Below, in pieces: positions 6,986 to 13,136 of a DNA stretch of 38,388 bases. The number at the start of each line of letters is the position of its first letter. Position 1 is the first letter of the stretch. Below the pieces are notes generated by a model. It was not told the origin of the DNA, made no database searches, and saw only the letters and a list, made by a program, of their open reading frames with translations. Both the position numbers and the translations under genes were made by a program. The DNA comes from Alphaproteobacteria bacterium (GTDB taxonomy: Bacteria; Pseudomonadota; Alphaproteobacteria; Rhodobacterales; Rhodobacteraceae), in assembly GCA_030428915.1 (NCBI GenBank), contig JAUIDM010000004.1, forward strand, positions 1-38,388. The letters run 5' to 3'.

Positions 6986-7791
6986 TTGGCCCCCTTGAAC
7001 ATGTCGGTTTGTTCCGGCTTGGGGGCTGGCTCCATGAACATGTCAGGCTGGCGCGAAGCCTCTTCCACGCGGCGACAAGCCGTCTCGAAATGGTCGGGGT
7101 CCAATTCGATGCCAATTCCGCTGCGGCCTAGCTTCTGACAGGCGACTAGGGTTGTGCCGGATCCCATGAATGGATCCAGAACCGTCTGCCCCTGAGTGCT
7201 GTGAAGTTGGAGGAAGTGCGCCACCATCGCGACGGGCTTTTCGTTCGGGTGGTCCCGCTCCCGTGGCGGCATCATTGAAAAGATATTGCGGGCAGCGACT
7301 TCATCGTTCGCCCACAGCAGCTTTCCGCCAGACCTATGCGATATCATGACCATCTCGTGCTGGCGGCGGTAACGCCATCCGAGGCCGGGGTTCTTCTTGT
7401 CCCATATGACCGCGTGAAAGAACGACAGCCCTTGGCGGTCCATACGGTCAGCGACCCAAGCGAATGTGGGGCGGGGACCGCCGCCGCCGCCGCAGCAGCA
7501 GCAGCAGCAGCAGCAGTCAGGGGAAAGAACGCGGGACGCCTCGACAAGCATACCGTCAACGACTCTGCGCATTCCGTCTGCGTCATCGTTGGCGATTGGC
7601 TTGCTTTCGATTTCGCGGTGCTTGTTCAGTTGTGCGTTCAGGTCGCCGTCGTGATTGGAGTGCCCGTAAGGCGGGTCGGTCCAAATCATGTCAATTGAGC
7701 CGTCCGCAAGGCTGCGCATGACCTCAACACAATCCCCGAGGATAAGTCGTTGACCGCCGATGTGTTCTTCGCGCCACTTACCCACGGCCAT
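6982..7791 (-). CDS. DNA methyltransferase, DPPY type (N6-adenine or N4-cytosine), with a poly-Cys tract
   Basis: With ATG 7791 (GGAG just upstream) the protein has 269 residues. The catalytic motif DPPY at 39-42 precedes the AdoMet-binding motif DPFMGSGTTLVACQ in the C-terminal third, the order of the beta class. Between them, where a typical enzyme has a Gly-Gly turn and a hydrophobic strand, this one has eight consecutive Cys and five Gly encoded by triplet repeats at 7477-7515. I recall similar Cys-Gly runs in other proteobacterial phage methylases, so it may be a subfamily trait. It likely protects phage DNA or tunes expression. An upstream in-frame extension to 7920 overlaps the membrane-protein gene and is rejected. 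Confidence 0.9.
   Translation of the reverse strand: MAVGKWREEHIGGQRLILGDCVEVMRSLADGSIDMIWTDPPYGHSNHDGDLNAQLNKHREIESKPIANDDADGMRRVVDGMLVEASRVLSPDCCCCCCCCGGGGGPRPTFAWVADRMDRQGLSFFHAVIWDKKNPGLGWRYRRQHEMVMISHRSGGKLLWANDEVAARNIFSMMPPRERDHPNEKPVAMVAHFLQLHSTQGQTVLDPFMGSGTTLVACQKLGRSGIGIELDPDHFETACRRVEEASRQPDMFMEPAPKPEQTDMFKGAK
7477..7515. repeat. Triplet repeat (CCG)5(CAG)8 inside the methyltransferase gene
   Basis: On the plus strand five CCG units at 7478-7492 are followed by eight CAG units at 7493-7516. Read on the minus strand in frame they encode eight Cys and five Gly. Slippage would change the protein by whole residues without a frameshift. The uniform TGC codon use shows that the DNA repeat itself is preserved or recent. 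Confidence 0.95.
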
Positions 7792-7960
7792 ATCTCCGAA
7801 ACAGGGCGCGCAATATCCAAGCGCGCGTGAATGAAAGGCCGAAGAACATGGCCGTGATTGTGGCGCTCTGCGTGGCCGTGTATCCAAGGACGAACAGCGT
7901 TGCGGCCCATGAGACGACAAGGCCGATCACCGCGTTGGAAAGAGCCTCAAGCGCGTCCAT
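7778..7960 (-). CDS. Small membrane protein, DUF7220-like
   Basis: From ATG 7960 the product has 60 residues with two hydrophobic segments (about 8-27 and 32-46) and a basic C-terminus (RALFRRYGRG). The opening MDALEALSNAVIGLVVSWAA matches a small phage protein family that I recall as DUF7220. It overlaps the methyltransferase by 14 bp and the upstream 55-codon gene by 14 bp. It would sit in the host inner membrane. The function is unknown. Confidence 0.7.
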   Translation of the reverse strand: MDALEALSNAVIGLVVSWAATLFVLGYTATQSATITAMFFGLSFTRAWILRALFRRYGRG

Positions 7961-8114
7961 TGCCCACCTCCGCCCGTAGGCTTTCCATGGCGAGGTGCTT
8001 GGCCTCTGCATAGAGAGCGGGCAGCTTGGCCCTGTCGTGGGTCAGGGCATGGCGTATGCGGGAGGCTATGACCTCTCGGCGGGATTGTAGGAGGGTGTAG
8101 GCGTGGGGGGTCAT
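7947..8114 (-). CDS. Small hypothetical protein (55 residues)
   Basis: ATG 8114 overlaps the TGA of the next upstream gene as ATGA, and the frame ends inside the start of the membrane-protein gene. The product is basic and helical (TLLQSRREVIASRIRHAL then AEAKHLAMESLRAEV). The tight overlaps on both sides argue that it is real. No family is recognised. Confidence 0.6.
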   Translation of the reverse strand: MTPHAYTLLQSRREVIASRIRHALTHDRAKLPALYAEAKHLAMESLRAEVGNGRA

Positions 8115-8275
8115 TTGCGGTTTGCCTCATCTAGCCGTGCAAGTAGGCGCTTTTCCGATGTGATGCGGCGCGCGAGAACTTCGCGAAGGTCATCGTCACT
8201 AGACGCCGCGCGCATTTCTTGTAGGCGGTCTATGACGTTGAGATAAGTCTGGCGCTTTTCTGCGATAGTGCTCAT
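8111..8275 (-). CDS. Small hypothetical protein (54 residues)
   Basis: ATG 8275 overlaps the TGA of the 106-codon gene as ATGA, and its own TGA overlaps the next ATG in the same way. The product is a charged, fully helical, probably coiled-coil peptide (EKRQTYLNVIDRLQEM, then VLARRITSEKRLLARLDEA). No family is recognised. Confidence 0.6.
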   Translation of the reverse strand: MSTIAEKRQTYLNVIDRLQEMRAASSDDDLREVLARRITSEKRLLARLDEANRK

Positions 8276-8592
8276 GCGTCCACCTTTGGATTTGCAGGCG
8301 CGGGAAGGTCTGCTATGAGAGATTCAAGGATGGTGAGGCCCTTGGGGCGCTTGATGCGGAATTGTATGATGTGCTTCTCATTTGGTATGCGGTTTCTTTC
8401 GCTTGCCCACCACCAACGCGACCACCGTTCATCGTCCGGCATTTGCCCACGATAGACCTCATGAACATTGCACAACGCCAGCCCAACGAACTCACTCATA
8501 TCCCTGAAAATCACGGCCACCATCGTTCCGGCTGGCACCGGACACCCCTTACCGTCATGAATCTGCCATTCGCCCCATTCTTCATCATCCAT
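8272..8592 (-). CDS. Hypothetical protein, first gene of the leftward operon
   Basis: A 106-residue tryptophan-rich protein (EEWGEWQIHDG near the N-terminus, SRWWWASERNR near 60). The pattern PVPAGTMVAVIFRD resembles small phage proteins of unknown role. TAGGAG about 8 bases upstream of ATG 8592 supports the start. It lies just beyond a terminator-like hairpin (8614-8633), so its expression may need readthrough or a promoter I could not find. Confidence 0.65.
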   Translation of the reverse strand: MDDEEWGEWQIHDGKGCPVPAGTMVAVIFRDMSEFVGLALCNVHEVYRGQMPDDERWSRWWWASERNRIPNEKHIIQFRIKRPKGLTILESLIADLPAPANPKVDA

Positions 8593-8602
8593 CGTTCACA
8601 CT

Positions 8603-8633
8603 CCTAAAAGCCCGCCCGAGCCGAAGCCCGAGC
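8603..8633 (-). terminator. Terminator-like hairpin downstream of the repressor gene
   Basis: GCCCGAGC at 8614-8621 and GCCCGAGC at 8626-8633 flank CGAA. As minus-strand RNA this forms an eight-pair stem (six Watson-Crick, two G-U) closed by a stable UUCG loop, followed by GGGC and UUUU (8606-8609). It lies between the repressor gene and the leftward operon, so it could end the repressor transcript or be a point of antitermination. Confidence 0.6.
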
Positions 8634-8791
8634 GGTAGTTGAGACAGGGAGGAAACCCGGATTGCCCGCCGGGACGGGGTTCTGTGAGTGGGGCGCGGGG
8701 GCACTCAGGACCGCCACCGGCCCCCGCTCGGTTTCGGTGGTAGGAGACGAGGGGTTGTTTCGCCCGGTCCTGATTATCGGAGACAGGGGGC
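8634..8791. other. Structured noncoding spacer between repressor and leftward operon
   Basis: No convincing gene. A 64-codon proline-rich frame at 8604-8798 (minus) starts at the repressor stop but crosses the terminator stem. The spacer contains inverted repeats AGGACCG (8707-8713) with CGGTCCT (8765-8771), CCACCG (8714-8719) with CGGTGG (8735-8740), and CCCGG (8656-8660) with CCGGG (8669-8673). A 9-bp direct repeat GAGACAGGG lies at 8641-8649 and 8780-8788. The RNA from this region would be strongly folded. Confidence 0.55.
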
Positions 8792-8989
8792 CTAGCATGA
8801 CCGGCCCCGCATCGTTTCCACGAGACGATTGTACGTCTCAACCTGGATTGACACGCCGCGCTTGAGCTTGCTGGCCAACGCCCGGTTGCCCGTCGCGACA
8901 CACAAGTCAGTCATGGTCATGCCCTTGCGCGCGCAGTAGGCCCGCATCGCGTCCAGAATGTCATCGTTTGATGGTATGGGCTTCAACAT
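8792..8989 (-). CDS. Putative helix-turn-helix repressor of the divergent control region
   Basis: A 65-residue single-domain protein. Residues about 9-60 (DILDAMRAYCARKGMTMTDL, then CVATGNRALASKLKRG, then SIQVETYNRLVETMRG) read as a Cro/XRE-like helix-turn-helix with a trailing helix. It has no C-terminal oligomerisation or self-cleavage domain, so it is Cro-like rather than LexA-like. It is transcribed away from the rightward early operon across a 104-bp region with palindromic sites, the usual place for an autoregulated phage repressor. The ATG at 8989 lies only six bases from a possible -10 element. Lysogeny is not implied, since no integrase is present. Confidence 0.75.
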   Translation of the reverse strand: MLKPIPSNDDILDAMRAYCARKGMTMTDLCVATGNRALASKLKRGVSIQVETYNRLVETMRGRSC

Positions 8990-8995
8990 GCCGCC

Positions 8996-9024
8996 ACCTT
9001 AGCAAATGCTTTTTTGTTGCGCAA
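8996..9024 (-). promoter_or_regulatory. Putative leftward promoter of the repressor gene
   Basis: On the minus strand TTGCGC (9024-9019) and TAAGGT (9001-8996) are separated by 17 bases. The predicted transcription start would be at or next to the ATG at 8989, giving a leaderless message, as known for lambda cI from PRM. Alternatively AAGGTGG serves as the ribosome site and the true promoter lies further upstream. The -35 lies inside the palindrome at 9016-9025. Confidence 0.45.
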
Positions 9025-9044
9025 CGGTAATTTTGGGGTTGCGC
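9016..9044. promoter_or_regulatory. Putative repressor operators (GTTGC/GCAAC sites)
   Basis: GTTGCGCAAC at 9016-9025 is a perfect 10-bp palindrome over the leftward -35 hexamer. A second GTTGCGC at 9038-9044 covers the rightward -35. The 8-mer GTTGCGCA recurs at 13146-13153 over another promoter. Placement over -35 elements next to a helix-turn-helix gene suggests operators; binding is not shown. Confidence 0.55.
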
Positions 9045-9066
9045 GGAGGCAATTATTCTGTATGGT
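9039..9066 (+). promoter_or_regulatory. Putative rightward early promoter
   Basis: TTGCGC at 9039-9044 and TATGGT at 9061-9066 are 16 bases apart, with an AT-rich spacer end (CAATTATTCTG). The first gene starts at 9094 with GGGAG upstream. This would drive the rightward arm and would be repressed by binding at 9038-9044. Confidence 0.55.
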
Positions 9067-9093
9067 GGTGGAAAGCAATCGGGAGACACCGCC

Positions 9094-9360
9094 ATGACCG
9101 TTCACACCACGCCAGAGATAGACGAAAGCGCCGTTGGCCGCATTCTCGGCATTGCCAGCGGAACGCCTGACCCGGTGAACACGCTTCTGCGCGCCCTTCG
9201 CCAGAAAACCAATCCTGAGAAGTTCGCCTGCACCCCGTGGGGCGACCTGAGCCGCGCGCTCTATGACCTCTACAACGCCAGCGACGATGACGAGGCCATG
9301 GCAGCCCATGACGACGGTTGCGAAGCCCTGAACGTCCTTCTGGACTGTGACTACAGCTAA
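9094..9360 (+). CDS. Hypothetical early protein
   Basis: The first gene of the rightward arm encodes 88 residues and has GGGAG before ATG 9094. The product is acidic towards the C-terminus (NASDDDEAMAAHDDGCEAL). No domain is recognised. Its position directly behind the early promoter suggests expression at the start of infection. Confidence 0.7.
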   Translation: MTVHTTPEIDESAVGRILGIASGTPDPVNTLLRALRQKTNPEKFACTPWGDLSRALYDLYNASDDDEAMAAHDDGCEALNVLLDCDYS

Positions 9361-9391
9361 CCCGCGCTGCGGCGCAAGGATGGAGAGAGAT

Positions 9392-9835
9392 ATGGGGTTC
9401 GCCAGGATTTCCGTGGAAACCGTAGACGTGACACACATTCGCGCGGAATGTGGAGTTCGCTATTGGGAGGATGCGACCGTCAATGGCGTTGAGGACGCTG
9501 ATGGCCTGCTCATCCCCCACAGAAAAGGCGATACATGGGACATTACCGTCAGCCTTGAACACGGCATCATTGAGAATTGGCCTGAAGGTACGACAGCCAG
9601 CGTCCATTACAAAGTCTGCGACGACGGGCGCTATTCTCTCCTTGACGCTGACGGGGCTGAGATTTGCGCTTTCTGCGGTTATGTCCCCAAAATCATGTGC
9701 CCGGCAGACAGCGGATATGGCGATTACGTCATCATGGAAATTGACGCCCATGGACGTATTGCTGACTGGCACCCGGACATATCCCCATTTTCCGAAGCTG
9801 AAAGCGCCAACGCGAAACTTGAGATTGGCCTGTAA
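9392..9835 (+). CDS. Hypothetical early protein, beta-rich
   Basis: From ATG 9392 (GGAGAGAG just upstream) the product has 147 residues and opens MGFARISVETVDVTHIRAEC. Predominantly beta-type segments (DTWDITVSLEHGIIENW, ASVHYKVCDDGRYSLLD) and two CxxC-like pairs near ICAFCGYVPKIMC suggest a compact, possibly metal-binding fold. In-frame ATGs at 9347 and 9380 would overlap the previous gene or lie within the ribosome site. The function is unknown. Confidence 0.7.
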   Translation: MGFARISVETVDVTHIRAECGVRYWEDATVNGVEDADGLLIPHRKGDTWDITVSLEHGIIENWPEGTTASVHYKVCDDGRYSLLDADGAEICAFCGYVPKIMCPADSGYGDYVIMEIDAHGRIADWHPDISPFSEAESANAKLEIGL

Positions 9836-9870
9836 CCCCCAACGCGCGTGAACGGTTCGACCCCCGCGCA

Positions 9871-9934
9871 GCCCCGACGCCACAAGGAGGCAACTGCCTT
9901 CGTCCCGCAACCCCCAAGTGCAAGGCGTCGGGGC
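9871..9934 (+). ncRNA. Long stem-loop element in the early leader or spacer
   Basis: GCCCCGACGCC at 9871-9881 is perfectly complementary to GGCGTCGGGGC at 9924-9934, an 11-bp stem around 42 bases. Inside it a small hairpin (GGAGGC, AACT, GCCTTC) would hide an AAGGAGG sequence. It lies in the 119-bp gap between two early genes, upstream of AAAGGAGAT and ATG 9955. It could be an RNA-stability element, an attenuator or a structured RNA. No T-run follows, so it is not a standard terminator. Confidence 0.5.
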
Positions 9935-9954
9935 AGATTTAAAGGAGATATGAG

Positions 9955-10230
9955 ATGACAGACAAAACGGAAGACCAAATTGCCCGTGAAAAAGAGGCGG
10001 TTCAGAAGATGGTTGGCGCCAAGAGCGCCATGGAGTCTGCACTTGCTCGCATCGTTACGCTTGAAAGGGCAATCAAGATTATGGCCGACGACCTTGACGA
10101 CATGGCTCAAAGGTCTGGCGACGGGATTGGGTACAAGACTCATCGCAATGGCGGTGCTGGCGGCGAGGATTTCATATCCTTTCGAAAACAGGCGCAGCGC
10201 ATCGCCGAAATTGGCCGCAAGGTTTTGTGA
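9955..10230 (+). CDS. Hypothetical coiled-coil early protein
   Basis: A 91-residue protein with a strong AAAGGAGAT ribosome site. Residues 5-50 form a long charged helix (TEDQIAREKEAVQKMVGA, then ALARIVTLERAIKIMADDL), probably a coiled coil. The tail is short and basic. It follows the stem-loop at 9871-9934. No function is recognised. Confidence 0.7.
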   Translation: MTDKTEDQIAREKEAVQKMVGAKSAMESALARIVTLERAIKIMADDLDDMAQRSGDGIGYKTHRNGGAGGEDFISFRKQAQRIAEIGRKVL

Positions 10231-10451
10231 TGACCACCGCCCGCCTCTTTCGCGAAGCCGAAGCGCGCATGAAGCGCCGCAAGGCCAAACGCAACCGCAT
10301 GGCAGACGACATACGGGCCATCAGGGCAATGGAGCGCCTTAGCCGCTTCGACCTGTTCGCCCCGCTTCAGACGAAAACCGAACGCTTCACGCTTTCCCTC
10401 GGATGGTGCTGCCTCATTGGCTGCGCTGTCTTTGGGTGGGTGTATTTGTAG
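10230..10451 (+). CDS. Small single-pass membrane protein
   Basis: ATG 10230 shares its first base with the preceding TGA. The 73-residue product has a very basic N-terminus (EARMKRRKAKRNRM) and one C-terminal hydrophobic segment (FTLSLGWCCLIGCAVFGWVYL), consistent with a tail-anchored inner-membrane protein with its basic part in the cytoplasm. The role is unknown. Confidence 0.65.
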   Translation: MTTARLFREAEARMKRRKAKRNRMADDIRAIRAMERLSRFDLFAPLQTKTERFTLSLGWCCLIGCAVFGWVYL

Positions 10452-10460
10452 GAGGATGGA

Positions 10461-10628
10461 ATGAGCGCGCCGCGTATTGCCATGGAAGTTGCAATGAAGG
10501 GCATGGCCGAGGCCGCGCCGGAAGCCTTCTCCACTGGATACGTCAACCCGCAATGGCGGGCGATGAAGCGGCGCTTGTTCGCATACTTCCGCGCCCAATA
10601 CGAGGCCGCAAAGGAGGAATTGCAATGA
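10461..10628 (+). CDS. Small hypothetical protein (55 residues)
   Basis: ATG 10461 follows AGGAGG by five bases, and the TGA overlaps the start of the Rad52-like gene as ATGA. The product is short and helical (PRIAMEVAMKGMAEAAPEAF, then WRAMKRRLFAYFRAQYEAA). The strong ribosome site and overlap support it as a real gene. It may assist the annealing protein that follows, but only by position. Confidence 0.65.
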   Translation: MSAPRIAMEVAMKGMAEAAPEAFSTGYVNPQWRAMKRRLFAYFRAQYEAAKEELQ

Positions 10629-11317
10629 ACTGGGAAGAAGCATCCGAACTTCTCGAAAAGAAGTTGGACCCGCGCCATGTCAAGCCGCCCTCACAGTTTG
10701 GCCCCAAGGGCGACTATATCGAAGGCTGGCACGCCATTGCCGAAGCGAACCGCATTTTCGGGCATGGCGAATGGTCCTACTCGGTGGCCGCGTGTGATTG
10801 CGTTTCTGAGCGCCCGCGCGCCATCGGCAGGGACAAGAAAGACGGTTGGGGCGTCACCTACACCGCCAAGGTAACAGTTGTGGTGGGTAGCGTCACGCGC
10901 GAAGACGTTGGTGCCGGTCACGGTTATGACGTTGACTGCGGCTCGGCTCACGAAAGCGCCATCAAGGAAGCCGTTACCGACGCCCTGAAGCGCGCGCTTC
11001 GCACGTTCGGCAATCCGTTCGGCCTCGCCCTGTACGACAAGACCCGCGAAAACGTCGGGATTGATGAGCCGAAATTCGACGCCGCCGCCTGCCGTGACCG
11101 TCTTCTTGGCAAAATCGCGAAGTGCAAGACAAAGCAGAGCCTCACCGAACTTTGGCACGGTGAACAAGACGCGCTCGGCAGTCTGAAAGACGCTGACCTT
11201 GCGAAGTTCCAGGAAGTCAAAACCGCCTTCGCTAAGGCCGCCGAAAAGGCAGTTGACGACAAGGCCATGCAAGCCCCGCCCGCCGATGATTTGGCGGGGG
11301 ATGAGATTCCGTACTGA
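10625..11317 (+). CDS. Rad52-type single-strand annealing protein
   Basis: From ATG 10625 (AAGGAGG upstream) the protein has 230 residues. The core matches the Rad52/Rad22 family: YIEGWHAIAEANRIFGHGEW, then VTYTAKVTVVV, then GYDVDCGSAHESAIKEAVTD and ALKRALRTFGNPFG. These proteins anneal complementary single strands and support phage recombination and repair of broken forks. The C-terminal 60 residues are charged and end in DDLAGDEIPY, a possible tail for an SSB-like partner. An exonuclease follows, a usual pairing for phage recombination systems. Confidence 0.9.
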   Translation: MNWEEASELLEKKLDPRHVKPPSQFGPKGDYIEGWHAIAEANRIFGHGEWSYSVAACDCVSERPRAIGRDKKDGWGVTYTAKVTVVVGSVTREDVGAGHGYDVDCGSAHESAIKEAVTDALKRALRTFGNPFGLALYDKTRENVGIDEPKFDAAACRDRLLGKIAKCKTKQSLTELWHGEQDALGSLKDADLAKFQEVKTAFAKAAEKAVDDKAMQAPPADDLAGDEIPY

Positions 11318-11979
11318 TGGAGGGCGCTGTGAACAACTATTTCTATTTCGATATCGAAACCATCCCGACGCAAGACCCAAACGCGGCTGACCGGCTGGCG
11401 GAAAAAATCACCGCCCCGTCAAACTACAAGGACGAGGGGAAGATTGCCGCCTACATCCAGGAAAAGGCGCAGGAGGCGGTCGGGAAAACATCTTTCGACG
11501 GCTTTGAAGGGCACGCTTGCGCCATTGCTTGGGATGCGGGCACGACGGGCGGCGTCGTTTCTGTTCGGGATATTGCTGACGAACGCGACGCCATCGCCGA
11601 GTTTTTCGACGCCCTGAATGGCTATCACTCGCAAACTCTTGTCGGGCACAATATCGCGGGGTTCGACATTCCATTCCTGACCCGCCGCGCGCTTGTTCTT
11701 GGCATTCGCCTCCCTCAGCAGTGGCCCCGCAACATCAAGCCATGGTCCGACAAGGTGCATGACACCATGGTGATGGCGGGCGGGCGTGAATACGTGTCGC
11801 TTGATACCATGTGTCGCGCGTTGGGCATCCCCGGCAAGGATGGCTTTGACGGGTCGCAGGTTGCCGCCGCGTGGGCTGCTGGCGAACATGACAAGATTGC
11901 CGAATACTGCGCCGATGACGTGTCCCGGGTCAGGGATATCCACCAGCGATTCATTGCGATTGACTGGTGCGCCGCATGA
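11317..11979 (+). CDS. DEDDy 3'-5' exonuclease (DnaQ/PolB-exo-like)
   Basis: A 220-residue protein with all exonuclease motifs: FDIET at 11-15, GHNIAGFDIPFL at 110-121 (D117), HDTM near 149-152, and YCADDV at 197-202 giving the Tyr-x3-Asp of the DEDDy class. It resembles predicted 3'-5' exonucleases of the PolB exonuclease clan. It may trim ends for the Rad52-like partner or proofread. ATG 11317 overlaps the previous TGA; a GTG at 11329 with GGAGGG four bases upstream is an equally good start and would give 216 residues. Confidence 0.88.
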   Translation: MEGAVNNYFYFDIETIPTQDPNAADRLAEKITAPSNYKDEGKIAAYIQEKAQEAVGKTSFDGFEGHACAIAWDAGTTGGVVSVRDIADERDAIAEFFDALNGYHSQTLVGHNIAGFDIPFLTRRALVLGIRLPQQWPRNIKPWSDKVHDTMVMAGGREYVSLDTMCRALGIPGKDGFDGSQVAAAWAAGEHDKIAEYCADDVSRVRDIHQRFIAIDWCAA

Positions 11980-12161
11980 CCACCCCCGCCGAAATCCTGG
12001 CAGCCTACAAGCGCCATGAGGAAGCCGCTGGCGGCTATGCCTTTGCGGACATTCGCCAGTGCCTTTGCGACACGGCGGAGGAATGCGGGGTCAGTGTGGA
12101 GGCGGCGCGGGAAATGCTTTTGGAAACCCCGCTTTTCGCGGGAAGTGTGGGGAGGGGATGA
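11976..12161 (+). CDS. Small hypothetical protein
   Basis: ATG 11976 overlaps the exonuclease TGA as ATGA. The 61-residue product (PAEILAAYKRHEEAAGGYAF, then CDTAEECGVSVEAAREMLLE) looks like a small helical, possibly helix-turn-helix-related protein. Its own stop overlaps the next gene. No firm family can be given. Confidence 0.6.
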   Translation: MTTPAEILAAYKRHEEAAGGYAFADIRQCLCDTAEECGVSVEAAREMLLETPLFAGSVGRG

Positions 12162-12667
12162 TGGAATACCGCGCCCGCTACATTGACGGCACTTTGCGCC
12201 TGATGACGAACGACGCGCCCGCCATAGAGCCCGGCGAAATCGTCTTTGTCACCATAGAGCATGGCCGCAGCGGGCGCACGCATAAGCACCAGTTCGCATG
12301 GCTCAAGGACGCATGGCAGAACATACCCGATGACCTGATGGGAATGCCGTGGGCGGAAACGCCCGAGACGCTGAGAAAGCACGCGCTGATTGCCACGGGC
12401 TATCACCAGACCTACACGCTGGATTGCGCCCACGAAGCCACGGCGCGGCGCGTGAAGGCCGCTCTGGTGGCAGCAGAAGCCGGAAAGCACGGCTACGCCA
12501 TCGGGCGCGTGCGCGGCCCTGTCGTGACCATCTGGACGCCTGAAAGCCAATCAACCCGTGCCATGGGCGGAAAGCGGTTTCAGGAAAGCAAGACGGCAAT
12601 CATGGACTGGATCGCTGACAAGATCGGCGTGACTTCCGAGGATCTGAAAAACGGGAGGGCAGCATGA
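12161..12667 (+). CDS. Conserved phage protein, NinB-reminiscent
   Basis: From ATG 12161 (GGAGG upstream) the protein has 168 residues. The segment FVTIEHGRSGRTHKHQFAWL parallels the VTIQERNRSLDQNRKLWA region of lambda NinB/Orf. The C-terminal half contains SQSTRAMGGKRFQESKTAIM, a pattern I recall from many alphaproteobacterial phage proteins. NinB is a recombination mediator, and the position between an exonuclease and an HNH nuclease fits such a role. The similarity is weak, so the link is only suggestive. Confidence 0.6.
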   Translation: MEYRARYIDGTLRLMTNDAPAIEPGEIVFVTIEHGRSGRTHKHQFAWLKDAWQNIPDDLMGMPWAETPETLRKHALIATGYHQTYTLDCAHEATARRVKAALVAAEAGKHGYAIGRVRGPVVTIWTPESQSTRAMGGKRFQESKTAIMDWIADKIGVTSEDLKNGRAA

Positions 12668-13017
12668 CCCGCAAAAGCTGGACCCTTCTCCGCAAGGCCC
12701 GTGTATTCGAGGCACACAATGGCGTTTGCCACATCTGCGGCGACAAGATCGACGGCACCCGAGAGGCTTGGGAATTAGAGCACATCATCCCCATAGCCAT
12801 GGGCGGGGAGGATGACGAAAGCAACGCAGCCCCGGCCCACGTCGTCTGTCACAAGGGTAAGACCGCCACGGACAAGGCGCAGATCGCCAAAGCGAACCGC
12901 GTCCGGGCAAAGCATATGGGCGCGAAGGCACGGACTAAATCCACGTTCCCCGGATCGCGCGCCAGCAAGTGGAAGCGCAAGGTCAGCGGGGAAGTTGTTC
13001 GGAGAGACGCGAAATGA
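12664..13017 (+). CDS. HNH endonuclease (recombination module)
   Basis: A 117-residue HNH protein with zinc ligands CHIC at about 22-25, the core ELEHIIPIAMGGEDD with the catalytic His, the Asn in ESNAAPAHVVCH, and the closing CHKGKT. The C-terminus is strongly basic for DNA binding. In lambdoid-type phages such small nucleases sit near recombination or packaging genes. Here it overlaps its upstream neighbour by 4 bp, so it is part of the operon rather than an inserted homing element. Confidence 0.85.
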   Translation: MTRKSWTLLRKARVFEAHNGVCHICGDKIDGTREAWELEHIIPIAMGGEDDESNAAPAHVVCHKGKTATDKAQIAKANRVRAKHMGAKARTKSTFPGSRASKWKRKVSGEVVRRDAK

Positions 13018-13130
13018 CCCTCCCCATCTCCATATCGCTCGGCCTCTTGGCCATCGTCGTTCTCGTCCTGCTGATCTGGCTCAGGGGCGACGATGAGGAC
13101 GAAGACCCGATGGGGGACGGGAAGCCATAA
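13014..13130 (+). CDS. Very small membrane protein (38 residues)
   Basis: ATG 13014 overlaps the HNH gene stop as ATGA, with GGAGAG upstream. A single hydrophobic helix (ISLGLLAIVVLVLLIWL, residues 7-23) is followed by an acidic tail (GDDEDEDPMGDG). This would sit in the inner membrane with the acidic end on one face. It is too short for family assignment, but the start signals and clean transmembrane segment support it. Confidence 0.6.
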   Translation: MTLPISISLGLLAIVVLVLLIWLRGDDEDEDPMGDGKP

Positions 13131-13136
13131 ATTCGA

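Noticed and set aside
7477-7516. CRISPR-like or minisatellite array
   Set aside because: It is a simple triplet run inside a coding region with no spacers; described as a coding microsatellite instead.
8596-8901. 101-codon and 64-codon minus-strand frames (8596-8901, 8604-8798) in the repressor spacer
   Set aside because: The first overlaps the repressor gene in another frame. The second is Pro/Ala-rich and reads through the terminator stem. Neither has a good ribosome site.
9053-10042. 329-codon minus-strand open frame opposite the first early genes
   Set aside because: It covers the divergent promoter and three plus-strand genes with good ribosome sites; the product is low-quality Arg/Ser/Pro-rich sequence.
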